Of a stretch of DNA of 64,000 bases, positions 43,740 through 52,851 are shown one piece after another. A model generated the notes under the pieces. That model saw nothing but the letters and a program-made list of their open reading frames with translations. It searched no databases and was not told the DNA's origin. The position numbers and the translations under genes are program-made. The stretch is from Coriobacteriia bacterium (GTDB lineage: Bacteria; Actinomycetota; Coriobacteriia; Coriobacteriales; UMGS124): positions 62,001 through 126,000 of the forward strand of contig JAGZEG010000004.1 of NCBI GenBank assembly GCA_018368455.1, read 5' to 3'. The first letter of the stretch is position 1; each line of letters starts with the position of its first letter.

Positions 43740-44828
43740 ATGGCACAGCACACCGTCACGCTTATTCCCGGCGACGGCATCGGCCCGGAGATCTGCCAGG
43801 CCATGCGCCGCGTCGTCGACGCCACCGGCGTCGACATCGCCTGGGAGGAGGTCGAGGCCGGCGCGGACGTCATGGACAAGTACGGCACCCCGCTGCCCGA
43901 GTCCGTGTTCGAGTCCATCCAGAGGAACAAGGTCGCCATCAAGGGCCCCATCACGACGCCGGTCGGCTACGGCTTCCGCAGCTGCAACGTCGCGCTGCGC
44001 AAGCGCCTCGACCTCTACGTCAACCTGAGGCCTGCTTATACGCTGCCGGGCAACGGCGCGCGCTACGACGACATCGATCTCGTGCTCGTGCGCGAGAACA
44101 CCGAGGACCTCTACGCCGGCATCGAGTTCGAGGAAGGCTCTGAAGGCGCCAAGGGGCTTATCGACTACGTGAACGCCTCGGGCGCGGGCCAGATCAAGCC
44201 CGACTCCGGCATCACGATAAAACCGATTTCCGTGTCCGGCTCCGAGCGCATCGTGCGCTACGCTTTCGAGTACGCGCTGGCCAACGGTCGCCACAAGGTC
44301 ACGGCCGTGCACAAGGCCAACATCATGAAGTACACGGACGGCCTGTACCTGCGCGTGGCCCGCGAGGTTGCCAAGGAGTACGAGGGCCGCATCGAGTTCG
44401 AGGACCGCATCGTCGACGCCACGTGCATGGGCCTCGTCATGCACCCCGAGAACTTCGACGTGCTCGTGCTGCCCAACCTGTATGGCGACATCGTGAGTGA
44501 CCTGTGCGCCGGCCTTGTTGGCGGCCTGGGCATCGCGCCGGGTGCCAACATCGGCAAGGACGTCGCGCTGTTCGAGCCTGTTCACGGCAGCGCCCCGAGC
44601 CATGCCGGCAAGAACGAGGCCAACCCCACGGCCGAGATCCTGTCTGCCGTCATGATGCTGCAGCATCTCGGCGAGAAGGAGGCGGCTGATCGCATCCTTG
44701 CTGCCGTGCGCGCGGTTCTGGGCGAGGGCAAGGACGTCACGTACGACATCAAGCGTACGATCACCGGCTCGACGGAGGGCTGTGTCTCCACGAGCGCCTA
44801 CGCTGACGCCATCATCGCGAAGCTGTAA
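43740..44828 (+). CDS. icd: NAD-type isocitrate dehydrogenase
   Basis: A 362-residue member of the isocitrate/isopropylmalate dehydrogenase family. The pattern [28 protein letters not shown], and [28 protein letters not shown] follows the short NAD-dependent isocitrate dehydrogenase branch. The active-site Arg/Tyr/Lys/Asp set is present. Start ATG follows GAGGAG. It converts isocitrate to 2-oxoglutarate in a presumably incomplete TCA pathway of an anaerobe. Isopropylmalate dehydrogenase is less likely because of the NTEDLYAG loop. Confidence 0.87.
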   Translation: MAQHTVTLIPGDGIGPEICQAMRRVVDATGVDIAWEEVEAGADVMDKYGTPLPESVFESIQRNKVAIKGPITTPVGYGFRSCNVALRKRLDLYVNLRPAYTLPGNGARYDDIDLVLVRENTEDLYAGIEFEEGSEGAKGLIDYVNASGAGQIKPDSGITIKPISVSGSERIVRYAFEYALANGRHKVTAVHKANIMKYTDGLYLRVAREVAKEYEGRIEFEDRIVDATCMGLVMHPENFDVLVLPNLYGDIVSDLCAGLVGGLGIAPGANIGKDVALFEPVHGSAPSHAGKNEANPTAEILSAVMMLQHLGEKEAADRILAAVRAVLGEGKDVTYDIKRTITGSTEGCVSTSAYADAIIAKL

Positions 44829-44855
44829 CGCCTTAAAGCGGCGCCGTTCTGCCGG

Positions 44856-44907
44856 AGCCCCGCATCCATCCAGAATATCGGATGGATGCGGGGCTTTATT
44901 TGTTTTT
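44856..44907 (+). terminator. Intrinsic terminator of icd
   Basis: AGCCCCGCATCCATC pairs perfectly with GATGGATGCGGGGCT around a ten-base loop, followed by TTATTTGTTTTT. It is 27 bases past the stop. Confidence 0.95.
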
Positions 44908-45360
44908 GTGGGACATGTCCTGACCTGGCAGGGGAGGGAAGGCCTGGCGTGGCCAAAACCATGCCGCTTTGCGAGCCCGCCTGTGCCGAACGCGCTCCCT
45001 GCGGGCCGCGAACCCGCACTTTCGGCGACCTGTGCTGCGGCAGTCAGGGCCCGTACGTTCCCGGGGCGCCTCGCATAGGAGGGAGGACTCACAAAGCTCG
45101 GTGTTTTTGGCCAGATCAGGGCGTCCCCGTCAGTTTCTGCCCTTGTGCGACAGCGTTAACCCTCACCCGCCGGGATCATCCATTTTGGTTATGCCGGCGA
45201 GTCTTGACGCGCCATGTATGGCCTCTGACCTGCGCAAATACCAAATCACCCCTTTTGGCACGCCTCGTTGCGTAAGCTGAAAACCAGCCGCGGGCCCCGG
45301 GCGTCCTGCTCGGGGTGCTCGCGTCATCGTATCGCCGTACCATGAAGAAAGGGGAACCAC
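44908..45360. other. Long intergenic region before the flavoprotein gene
   Basis: No gene is supported between the icd terminator and the start at 45361. AAATACCAAATCA (45236-45248) resembles a sequence also found upstream of two other genes in the window. The length is in keeping with a regulated promoter, but no clear -35/-10 pair was found. Confidence 0.4.
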
Positions 45361-47220
45361 ATGGCACAGCTCAGTATGGACCGCCGTAGCTTCGTCGCCG
45401 GCTCCGCCGCCGTCGGCATCGCCGGCGCCGTTGCCGCTTCCGGTCTGGTCGGCGCCACACGCGCAGAGGCCGAGGAGGCCCACAAGGCTGCGGTCACGTC
45501 CTACTACCAGTGCGCCGAGGACTGGCTCGGCCTGCCTCCCGAGACGGGCGAGCCCTCCGAGACCTACGAGTGCGACGTGCTCGTTCTCGGTGGCGGCCAC
45601 GCCGGCATTCACGCTGCCCTTGCTGCCGCGGAGGGCGGCGCCAAGGTCATCGTGGTCGAGAAGTGGGCCGAGGACATGCGCAAGGTCAAGGGCGAGGACA
45701 TCGGCCACATCAACTCGCAGTGGCTCATCGACCAGGGCTACGGCCCCTACGACGTGGGCGAGGTCACCAACGAGTTCGTGCGTCGTGCCGGCGGCCGCTG
45801 CAACCCCGAGATCATCCGCAAGTTCGTTGCGAACTCCGGCGAGATGTTCGACCATCTGCAGAGCCTCGTGAGCTGGCCTGATGATCGCATCAAGATCATG
45901 CCGACGACCGAGCGTAACCCCGAGGCCTCTCCGTTCGATCCGAGCCAGGTCATCTGCCAGGTCTCCGGCTCCACGGCCGACGGCCCCGTCGAGTATCCGA
46001 TGATGTGCGGCGGCAACGGCTCCTACGCCGCCGTCGCCCAGTTCATGGGCGAGATCAGCCACGACAACTCCATCCCCGGCTGCGCCGCCATGTCGCGCCT
46101 GGACGAGGTCATGCAGTTCGCCATTCTCAAGGGCCAGGAGCTCGGCGCCGAGTGGCACTACGGCGAGCGTGCCCTCAAGCTGACGACGGACGAGTCCGGT
46201 GCGGTCACGGGCGCCATCTCGCAGAAGAACGACGACGAGACGTACGTTGAGTACAAGGCCAAGACGGGCGTCATCCTGTGCCTGGGCGACTATAGCGGCG
46301 ACTACAAGATGGTGTGGAACCTCAACGCTGACATCGCCGAGTTCAATGCGCGCCAGGGCCTCACGCAGGACGACCTGTTCTCGCCGTTCGCCGACTGCAC
46401 GGGCGACGGCCAGAAGATGGCCTGCTGGATCGGCGCTGTCATGGAGCCCACGCCCCGTGCTTCGATGAACACCGGCGGTGGCGGTGGCGGCCCTTGGGGC
46501 ACGTGCCCGTACCTGTTCCTCAATGCCAACGGTGAGCGCTTCTGCAACGAGGCCAACGCGGTGGGCGTCACCGAGGCTACGCTGCTCCAGCCTGCCGGTG
46601 TCGTCGCGACCGTGACGGACGCCAAGTACTACGAGACGCTCAAGAACGCTGGCCTCGACCACGGCGCGCCGAACTACGGCCGCCCGGTCTACTACGAGGA
46701 GCTCGTCGCCGACATGGAGGCCATCGAGCTCGAGAACCCCGAGGGCGGTCCGGTGCGCAAGTGCATCATCGCTGAGCGCGACCCCTCGACGGTTTACGCT
46801 TCCGAGACGCTTGAGGGCGCGCTGAAGCTCGCCGGCTACGAGGGTGAGGCGCTCGAGACGGCTCTGGCGCAGGTCGCGGCCTACAACGAGCTGTGTGCGT
46901 CGGGCAAGGACTCGCAGTACGGCAAGGACGCCAAGTACATGGTGCCGATCGACGAACCGCCGTTCTACACGGCTCCGGCTGATAACTCCAAGACGACGAG
47001 CGCGGGCCTCGTGACGCTGGCCGGTCTCGAGACGAACAACAACCTGCAGGTGCTCGACGTCAGTGGCAACGTTATCCCCGGCCTGTGGGCTGCAGGTAAC
47101 TGCCTGGGCGAGCGCTACGGCAACTCGTACGCCACGCCGTTCGCCGGCAACTCCATCGGCATGGCCATGACGCACGGCCGCGTCGCCGGCAAGCTCATCA
47201 CCGGCCAGGAAGTCCTCTAA
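45361..47220 (+). CDS. Tat-exported FAD-dependent reductase (fumarate reductase flavoprotein-like)
   Basis: A 619-residue flavoprotein. The signal is MDRRSFVAGSAAVGIAG, twin-arginine, with a likely AEA cleavage site. An FAD Rossmann motif (ECDVLVLGGGHAGIHAALAAAEGGAKVIVVEK region) starts near residue 69. The C-terminal FAD block is LWAAGNCLGERYGNSYATPFAGNSIGMAMTHGRVAGK in family terms. No haem-binding CXXCH or FMN-attachment domain is visible, so it needs a separate electron donor, as Cgr2-like and related Eggerthella reductases do. Probably an electron acceptor reductase; the substrate is unknown. AGAAAGGGG precedes the ATG. Confidence 0.87.
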   Translation: MAQLSMDRRSFVAGSAAVGIAGAVAASGLVGATRAEAEEAHKAAVTSYYQCAEDWLGLPPETGEPSETYECDVLVLGGGHAGIHAALAAAEGGAKVIVVEKWAEDMRKVKGEDIGHINSQWLIDQGYGPYDVGEVTNEFVRRAGGRCNPEIIRKFVANSGEMFDHLQSLVSWPDDRIKIMPTTERNPEASPFDPSQVICQVSGSTADGPVEYPMMCGGNGSYAAVAQFMGEISHDNSIPGCAAMSRLDEVMQFAILKGQELGAEWHYGERALKLTTDESGAVTGAISQKNDDETYVEYKAKTGVILCLGDYSGDYKMVWNLNADIAEFNARQGLTQDDLFSPFADCTGDGQKMACWIGAVMEPTPRASMNTGGGGGGPWGTCPYLFLNANGERFCNEANAVGVTEATLLQPAGVVATVTDAKYYETLKNAGLDHGAPNYGRPVYYEELVADMEAIELENPEGGPVRKCIIAERDPSTVYASETLEGALKLAGYEGEALETALAQVAAYNELCASGKDSQYGKDAKYMVPIDEPPFYTAPADNSKTTSAGLVTLAGLETNNNLQVLDVSGNVIPGLWAAGNCLGERYGNSYATPFAGNSIGMAMTHGRVAGKLITGQEVL

Positions 47221-47292
47221 GCACGACGGTGTGCGGCGCGTCCGGTCGGGCTATCCCCCGATTCGCCTGACCTGATGCGCCGCTACCCATAG

Positions 47293-47334
47293 GCCCTCCC
47301 GTCCCAGCGGAAGCACCGGGGCGGGAGGGCTTTT
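47293..47334 (+). terminator. Intrinsic terminator of the plus-strand flavoprotein gene
   Basis: GCCCTCCCG pairs with CGGGAGGGC around a GC-rich loop, followed by TTTT. Confidence 0.85.
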
Positions 47335-47465
47335 CGTGCGCCGCCCGTTGCGGGCGGAATGCCCTTCGGGCTGGGACGGGGATGCCGGGATGTGTGGCGT
47401 GCAGGGCGGCAGGGCGGGGAGCGGCGTCGCCAAGTTGCCGCGCCGCCCGATGTGCTTGCTCCGGT

Positions 47466-47509
47466 AAAACGAGGACGGCCCCATCCCGCCGCGCTTTGGG
47501 ATGGGGCCG
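47466..47509 (-). terminator. Intrinsic terminator of the minus-strand flavoprotein gene
   Basis: GGCCCCATCCC pairs with GGGATGGGGCC; AAAA at 47466-47469 gives a T-run on the minus strand. It lies 31 bases past that gene's stop. Between the two terminators nothing else is visible. Confidence 0.85.
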
Positions 47510-47539
47510 CCTGCCGTGCGCGGTTCTAGACGCCCGGCC

Positions 47540-49264
47540 TTACTTGCCGGCGAGGTAGGTGCCGAGCTCGCGGCCGAGCGTGATGCACATGCCGATGCTC
47601 ACGCCGGGGATGGGCGTGATGTATGCCGGCCCGAAGCGCATGCCGCAGTTGTTGCCCGTGGCGTAGAGGCCCTCGATGGGCTGGTAGTTCTCGTCGAGCA
47701 CCTGCTGGTCGTTCGTCGTGACGAAGCCGCCGGTCGTCACGAGCGCGAAGCCGAGCGCCGGCTCGGTGACGTGCGTATAGAACGGGCCGTTCTCCACGGC
47801 GAACAGGAAGCGCGGGTCCTTGCCGAAGTCGTCGTCGACGCCTGCGGCGCACAGCTCGTTGTAGTGCTCGACCGTGGCGAGGAACGTGGCCTTCTGATCG
47901 GCGTTGTAGCCGATGAAGTCGGCGAGCTCGTCGAGCGTGTCGGCGCAGAACCAGCCCTCTGCCCCCTCGGCGCCCGTGCCCTGAGCCGCGGCGATGGTGG
48001 CCTTCATATTCTCGACCGTCGCCTCGTCGGCATAGTCGAACGCCTGGTGGCCCGGGAAGCCGATGATGATCTGGTCGGCATAGCCGCTGTCGTACACCGA
48101 GATGATCTTGCCGCGGTGCAGGCGGGCGAGCTGGAAGCCGTTGAGCTCGGGGCCGCCGAAGCCCTCGTTCTGGAAGCGCTCGCCGTCACCGTCGACCCAC
48201 AGCGGGCCAGGGATGTAGTCCGGGATCGTCATGGAGTCGAAGTTCATGGACGAGATGTCCGTCTCGAGGCGGCCACCGGCCCACACGCCCATCTGGATGG
48301 CCGAGCCGTCGCGATCCATCATGCCGGCGAAGTCCTCGCCCGGCGCGAACGTGCGGGCGATCTGGGGCAGGAGGTCGGCACACATCTCCGCGTTGCCGCC
48401 GAAGCCGCCGCCGGCCAGGATGACGCCCTTGGAGGCGTTCACCTTGACGTAGGAGCCGTCGGAAGCCTTGGCGACGAAGCCTGTCACCGCGTCGCCGTCC
48501 TTCACGAGCTGCACGGCCGACGTGCCGAACAGGACCTGGGCGTTGGCGGCGTAGTTCTGCTCAACGTAGCTGAGCTGGCAGCGGGAGAGGTCCTTCATCT
48601 CGAGGCCCTCGCCGTTGTTGACCATGCCCTTGCCGTTCCAGTTGTCCTCCCACCACTGCAGCGTGCCCGCGTAGTAGCGCAGACCGTTGTTGAGCTGGTG
48701 GATCGTGTGCTCGTTGTCCGGCCAGTGCGTGACGTGGGCCTTGTCCACGATGTCGGCGTCAACGGCCTCGAGGTACCAGTCGACCGCCTCGCCGGAGTGC
48801 TTGGCGAACTTCATGACGAGCGCCGGGTTGGCCTTGTTGTGCGCCTGGAGCTCCCAGTTGTTGACGAACTCGACGGGGTCGACCTCGGGCACGTCGTACT
48901 TGGCGAGCGCCTTGGAGTTGATGTGGCCGATGTCGTGGCCCAGCGTGAACCAGCTGTCCTTCTCCTGCTTCTCGGCGACGAGCACGTTCACGCCCTGCTC
49001 GGCGAGCTCGCGGTAGGCGGCCAGGCCCGCGTGGCCCAGACCGACGATGGCGACGTCGACGTCGTATGCCTGGGCGATGTCTGCGTCGGCTACGGGCTCG
49101 GGGGCCGTGCGCCACGACGCCGCGCTGGCGTCAGAGGCCTGGCTCGCGCCGGCCTCGTCGGCACGGGCGACGCCAGCTAGGGCGCTGGCGCCAGCGACGC
49201 CAAGGGCGAGCGCGCCGCTGCCGGCGAGCAGGTCGCGACGGGTGATGGAAGATGCTGCGCTCAT
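47540..49264 (-). CDS. Tat-exported FAD-dependent reductase (fumarate reductase flavoprotein-like), second copy
   Basis: A 574-residue flavoprotein. The signal is SSITRRDLLAGSGALALGVAG, twin-arginine, with an Ala-rich cleavage area. The FAD motif DVDVAIVGLGHAGLAAYRELAEQG starts near residue 63, with EKQEKDSWFTLGHDIGHINS next. The C-terminal block TGNNCGMRFGPAYITPIPGVSIGMCITLGREL is very typical of the large Eggerthellaceae family of such reductases. There is no haem or FMN domain. The start at 49264 has GGAAGGGAA upstream. A LuxR membrane regulator is encoded upstream on the same strand. Confidence 0.88.
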   Translation of the reverse strand: MSAASSITRRDLLAGSGALALGVAGASALAGVARADEAGASQASDASAASWRTAPEPVADADIAQAYDVDVAIVGLGHAGLAAYRELAEQGVNVLVAEKQEKDSWFTLGHDIGHINSKALAKYDVPEVDPVEFVNNWELQAHNKANPALVMKFAKHSGEAVDWYLEAVDADIVDKAHVTHWPDNEHTIHQLNNGLRYYAGTLQWWEDNWNGKGMVNNGEGLEMKDLSRCQLSYVEQNYAANAQVLFGTSAVQLVKDGDAVTGFVAKASDGSYVKVNASKGVILAGGGFGGNAEMCADLLPQIARTFAPGEDFAGMMDRDGSAIQMGVWAGGRLETDISSMNFDSMTIPDYIPGPLWVDGDGERFQNEGFGGPELNGFQLARLHRGKIISVYDSGYADQIIIGFPGHQAFDYADEATVENMKATIAAAQGTGAEGAEGWFCADTLDELADFIGYNADQKATFLATVEHYNELCAAGVDDDFGKDPRFLFAVENGPFYTHVTEPALGFALVTTGGFVTTNDQQVLDENYQPIEGLYATGNNCGMRFGPAYITPIPGVSIGMCITLGRELGTYLAGK

Positions 49265-49417
49265 GGGTGGTTCCCTTCCGTAAGGGTTGCGACGCCTTCT
49301 GTTTAAGAGGCGTCGACCGGGGTGTTGTGGCGCCGCCGCCCTGCGGGGGAGGGCGGCGCCTCGCTTGCCGGGCACCATGATGCGCATCGGGACGCTGTTG
49401 GGGAATCGCAGCGCGAT

Positions 49418-49454
49418 GGTGATGCTCTGACCTGGTATTTTGACGAACATCACC
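49418..49454. promoter_or_regulatory. Candidate operator upstream of the minus-strand flavoprotein gene
   Basis: GGTGATG (49418-49424) and CATCACC (49448-49454) form a perfect inverted repeat with a 23-base spacer, about 155 bases upstream of the flavoprotein start. It could be a regulator site. Two hairpins without T-runs (around 49289-49312 and 49328-49360) lie between it and the gene. Confidence 0.35.
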
Positions 49455-49504
49455 CCTGTGCTGCGATATGGCTTTTGCCAGGGGAGGCCTGCGTCGGGGA
49501 CGCC

Positions 49505-50965
49505 TTACTGGGCTGCGGGCGAGCCGCCCTCGTCCATCGTTTCGAGCAATGACACGAGCTCTTCGCGATTCGTCGTCTTCGTCTTGGCGTAGATGTGGGA
49601 GAGGTGCGTCTTGACGGTGTTCTTGGAGATGCCGAGCGTCTCTTCGACGTAGGCGCCGCTGTGTCCCGACGCCCAGATCGCGAGCACTTGCGTCTCGCGG
49701 GCCGAGAGCTTCGCGCGCTGGGCGAGCGCCTCGACGCGTGTCTCGAACACGTTGGCGCGCGGGCCTTCGAGGGCGTCTCGCGACACGAGCAGCTTGCCCT
49801 GCATGCCCACGAGCACGAGCGCTATGACGAGGATGGCGAACAGCGCAACGTACACGCACGCCTGCGTGTCGACGGCGCCGCTCGACCCCATGCCCTGGCC
49901 CAGCAGGTAGCCCAGGTATTCCGCAGCGAGGCTGATGGCGAATATGCCCAGCACGGGCCTATGGCGCGTCAGTGCTTCGCCGGCGACCAGCGACCAGACG
50001 AGGATGCGGATGACGCTGGAGCCGATGGCGACGACGCCCTGCCCGGCCATGGCTGGCGCCGCCACAGGGCTGACGAGCGCGATGCACCCGACGAACATGA
50101 GCGGAAGCGCGAAGAAGAACGCGGTCAGGATGCTGCGGCGGTGCGAGACGAAGGCAACGGCGCAGGCAATGACCGTTGCCAAGGCGCTGCTCAGGCAGAA
50201 GCCGACCCACTCGGCGGCGACGGTGAAGTCGAGTAGGCGCAGCGTGCCCGTCGTGCGCATGGCGCCCCCGACGAGCGAGGCGAGCAGGACGATGGCCATG
50301 AGGTTGAGCGGGATGCCCCCGAGCCAGCCGGGGAGCCCGCGCGTGTTAGCGGGAGGCTCTTGGCTCGCCGTAGATGCGTCGGGAGCGTCTTGCGAGAGGT
50401 GCGCCGGCACGCCCAGGAGGATGAGCAGCGCTGCGGAGCCGAGGGGCAGCGCCACGCCGATGCCGGCCGCGACGGCGTTCGGGACGAGCATGAGCGCCGC
50501 AAACGCGGCCAGGCCGGCCACGGATGCCAGGGCGAGCGTGAGCACGGCGCTGCGGACGCCACGGGAGGCGAGGCACTCCTGCCAGCAGAGGAGCAGCCAT
50601 GCGAGGCCGACCGACGAGAGGACGTAGCCGGTCACCGAGCCTCCGGCGCCGAGGCCGAGCGGCTCGGTGAGCCAGATGACGAGCGTGCCGATCGCCCCGA
50701 GCACGGCTGATCCGAACGCGAAGCTGCGATGACGGGTGGCTGGCGCAAGGCGCTTGGCCAGCAGGGCGACGACCAGCGCCGTCAGCGCGACGGCTGCCAT
50801 GGCGAACAGGTGAGTGCGGATCATCGAGACGCCGCGGTTGACGATGGGACTCGAGAACAGGATCGACTGCCAGGCGACGAGCAGGGCATAGCCCACGTAG
50901 GGCACGAGCGGGCGAGGCAGATACGAGCGTGCCGCAGCGAGAAGGGAAGACTGAGATTGCGACAT
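49505..50965 (-). CDS. LuxR-family regulator with N-terminal multi-pass membrane domain
   Basis: A 486-residue protein of the same architecture as the regulator at 32644-34362: about twelve helices up to residue 395, then a LuxR helix-turn-helix (LSARETQVLAIWASGHSGAYVEETLGISKNTVKTHLSHIYAK in family terms). AAGGAG precedes the ATG. It lies between an MFS gene and a Tat flavoprotein gene on the same strand and is the likely regulator of the latter. Confidence 0.9.
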   Translation of the reverse strand: MSQSQSSLLAAARSYLPRPLVPYVGYALLVAWQSILFSSPIVNRGVSMIRTHLFAMAAVALTALVVALLAKRLAPATRHRSFAFGSAVLGAIGTLVIWLTEPLGLGAGGSVTGYVLSSVGLAWLLLCWQECLASRGVRSAVLTLALASVAGLAAFAALMLVPNAVAAGIGVALPLGSAALLILLGVPAHLSQDAPDASTASQEPPANTRGLPGWLGGIPLNLMAIVLLASLVGGAMRTTGTLRLLDFTVAAEWVGFCLSSALATVIACAVAFVSHRRSILTAFFFALPLMFVGCIALVSPVAAPAMAGQGVVAIGSSVIRILVWSLVAGEALTRHRPVLGIFAISLAAEYLGYLLGQGMGSSGAVDTQACVYVALFAILVIALVLVGMQGKLLVSRDALEGPRANVFETRVEALAQRAKLSARETQVLAIWASGHSGAYVEETLGISKNTVKTHLSHIYAKTKTTNREELVSLLETMDEGGSPAAQ

Positions 50966-51112
50966 GAGGCTCCTTGGAAGAGATCAACCGACAACAGGTG
51001 ACGAGGTATGTCTCTCGTCCTATTGTAAGCCCCTTACTTCCGGCCTGCGATTGTCGTTTGGGCCGGCTGCGGACGCCCCGGTTTCCGGTTGCCTTGTGCT
51101 GCCAGGGGCCTC

Positions 51113-52546
51113 CTAACGCCGCGCGCCGCTCTTGTGGCGCAGCCCCCGCATGAACCACGCGTAGGCCAGCGCGATGAGCACGCCGACGCCGGCGACGACG
51201 GCCGCCACAGTCGCAGCCTGCGCAAAGCCGGCGCCCGCAGCTGCGGCGGCGCTCGTCCCGTCTGCGATGAGGCCGGCCTGCGTCCCGGACATCAGGCCGA
51301 TGAACAGCGACGGCGCCACGCAGGCCGCGACCTGCACGAAGATGTTGAGCAGCGACACGCCACTGGGGTTGAGCTCGCGCGGCAGCGTCTTGAGACCGGC
51401 GGTCTGCGACGGCGACATGACGGCGCCCGCTCCGCAGAACACCAGGATGCTGGCCACGAACACGGCCGGTAGCGCCAACGTCGCGCCGAACAGCGCGTTG
51501 AGCACCATGCCTGCCAGCGCCAGCGCAAAGCCGATCGGCAGCAGCGGCCACTCGCCACTCGCGTCCTCGATGCGCCCGGCCACGAGGGCCACGCCGGCAT
51601 TGAGCAGCACGGGCACGAGCAGCAGGCAGCCTGAGACGAGCGACGTCAGCCCGAGTGCGCTCTCGAAGTAAAGCGGCAGCAGCACGCTCATGGAGAACAT
51701 GCACATCATCGCGATCATGACGAGCAGGCAGGCCGGGAAGAAGCGGCCCGAGCGCATCGGCGTCATGTCGAGCAGTGGCTCGCGCCCGGAGCGCTTCATC
51801 GCGAACTGCCGCGCCACGAACGCAGCGATGCCGGCCAGGCCCACGGCGATGGCGACGAGCGCGACCACGAGCTGAGTCGACAGGATGGACACGCCGTACA
51901 CGAAGGCGAACAGGCCGACGGCGGCCAGCGCCACTGAGAGCGGGTCGATGGAGATGGCCTGCGTCGGGTTGGCGTTGCGCACGAGCGGTATGCCGGCGGC
52001 CAGGACGACGAGCGAGATGATGACCACCGGCACGAACACGAAGCGCCAGCCGCACAGCGTGACGAGCAGGCCGGAGAGCACGGGAGCCAGCGCCGGCCCG
52101 AACGTGATCATGCAGCTGCCGATGGCCATGTACGTGCCGAGCTTCTGGCGCGGCGCGACGAGTAGGATGGAGTTCATCATGAGCGGGATGAGCATGCCGG
52201 CGCCGACGGCCTGCAGCAGGCGAAACGCCAGCAGCAGCGGGAAGCTCGGTGCCAGTGCCCCCACGACGGAGGCTGCGGCGAGGACGGCCGTCGCGACGAA
52301 GAACAGCGGGCGCAGGTGGAAGCGCTGGAACAGGAAGCTCGTCGTGACGACCATGAGCGTCGAGACGACCATGTAGCCGCTGACGAGCCACTGAGACGTG
52401 ACGGCGTCGACGGACAGCTCGGCCATGAGGCTGACGAGTGCCATGTTCATGATGTTCTCGTTGTACGTCGCCACGAACGCCGCGGCAAACAGCACGACGA
52501 GCATGGGCAGGGCCTGGCCAGGCCGAAGGGAGGATGCGGTATCCAT
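51113..52546 (-). CDS. MFS transporter, EmrB/QacA (14-helix) type
   Basis: A 477-residue transporter with about fourteen helices. DHA2 signatures include the first-helix region NENIMNMALVSLMAELSVDAVTSQWLVSGYM and the motif C block FGPALAPVLSGLLVTLCGWRFVFVP in family terms. It probably exports drugs or aromatic compounds. The ATG at 52546 follows AGGAGCACC; the longer in-frame reading adds an Arg/Pro-rich piece. It is followed by the LuxR gene after 147 bases, and could be part of the same response. Confidence 0.88.
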   Translation of the reverse strand: MDTASSLRPGQALPMLVVLFAAAFVATYNENIMNMALVSLMAELSVDAVTSQWLVSGYMVVSTLMVVTTSFLFQRFHLRPLFFVATAVLAAASVVGALAPSFPLLLAFRLLQAVGAGMLIPLMMNSILLVAPRQKLGTYMAIGSCMITFGPALAPVLSGLLVTLCGWRFVFVPVVIISLVVLAAGIPLVRNANPTQAISIDPLSVALAAVGLFAFVYGVSILSTQLVVALVAIAVGLAGIAAFVARQFAMKRSGREPLLDMTPMRSGRFFPACLLVMIAMMCMFSMSVLLPLYFESALGLTSLVSGCLLLVPVLLNAGVALVAGRIEDASGEWPLLPIGFALALAGMVLNALFGATLALPAVFVASILVFCGAGAVMSPSQTAGLKTLPRELNPSGVSLLNIFVQVAACVAPSLFIGLMSGTQAGLIADGTSAAAAAGAGFAQAATVAAVVAGVGVLIALAYAWFMRGLRHKSGARR

Positions 52547-52702
52547 CTGGTGGTGCTCCTTGCTTGGATCGCTTCGGGGTCGGCTGACGGGCGACCAGTC
52601 CGGGGCCTCGGATGGAGGGCGAGGCCAGCCCGGCGCCGCGCAGGGGTGGCGCAGCGTGACTGCGGGACGCGAGCAGGGGTGCGCCCTGTTCCGAACGACG
52701 GC

Positions 52703-52748
52703 AAAAAAGAAGGCGCCCTGTTGACTGTACCTCGTCACGGGGCGCCCT
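52703..52748 (-). terminator. Intrinsic terminator of proC
   Basis: AGGGCGCCCC and AGGGCGCC on the minus strand pair around a 20-base loop and are followed by TTCTTTTTT. It is about 100 bases past the proC stop. The rest of 52547-52851 holds no gene; it should contain the MFS promoter. Confidence 0.85.
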
Positions 52749-52851
52749 CTCTGTATTGCCTAGGCGTATGGTAGCAAGATCATCCGCATTCGTGTAAGAC
52801 ATTGCACGGCGAGGGCATACCTTCTCCACGGATGGAGCACGGGCGTGTTTT

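Noticed and set aside
42774..45092. Long minus-strand open frame opposite the HEAT and isocitrate dehydrogenase genes
   Set aside because: Antisense shadow: it covers two recognised genes and a perfect terminator, and shows no protein family character.
45163..47175. Long minus-strand frame opposite the Tat flavoprotein gene
   Set aside because: Composition is that of an antisense frame; the plus-strand frame has a Tat signal, FAD motifs and a good start.
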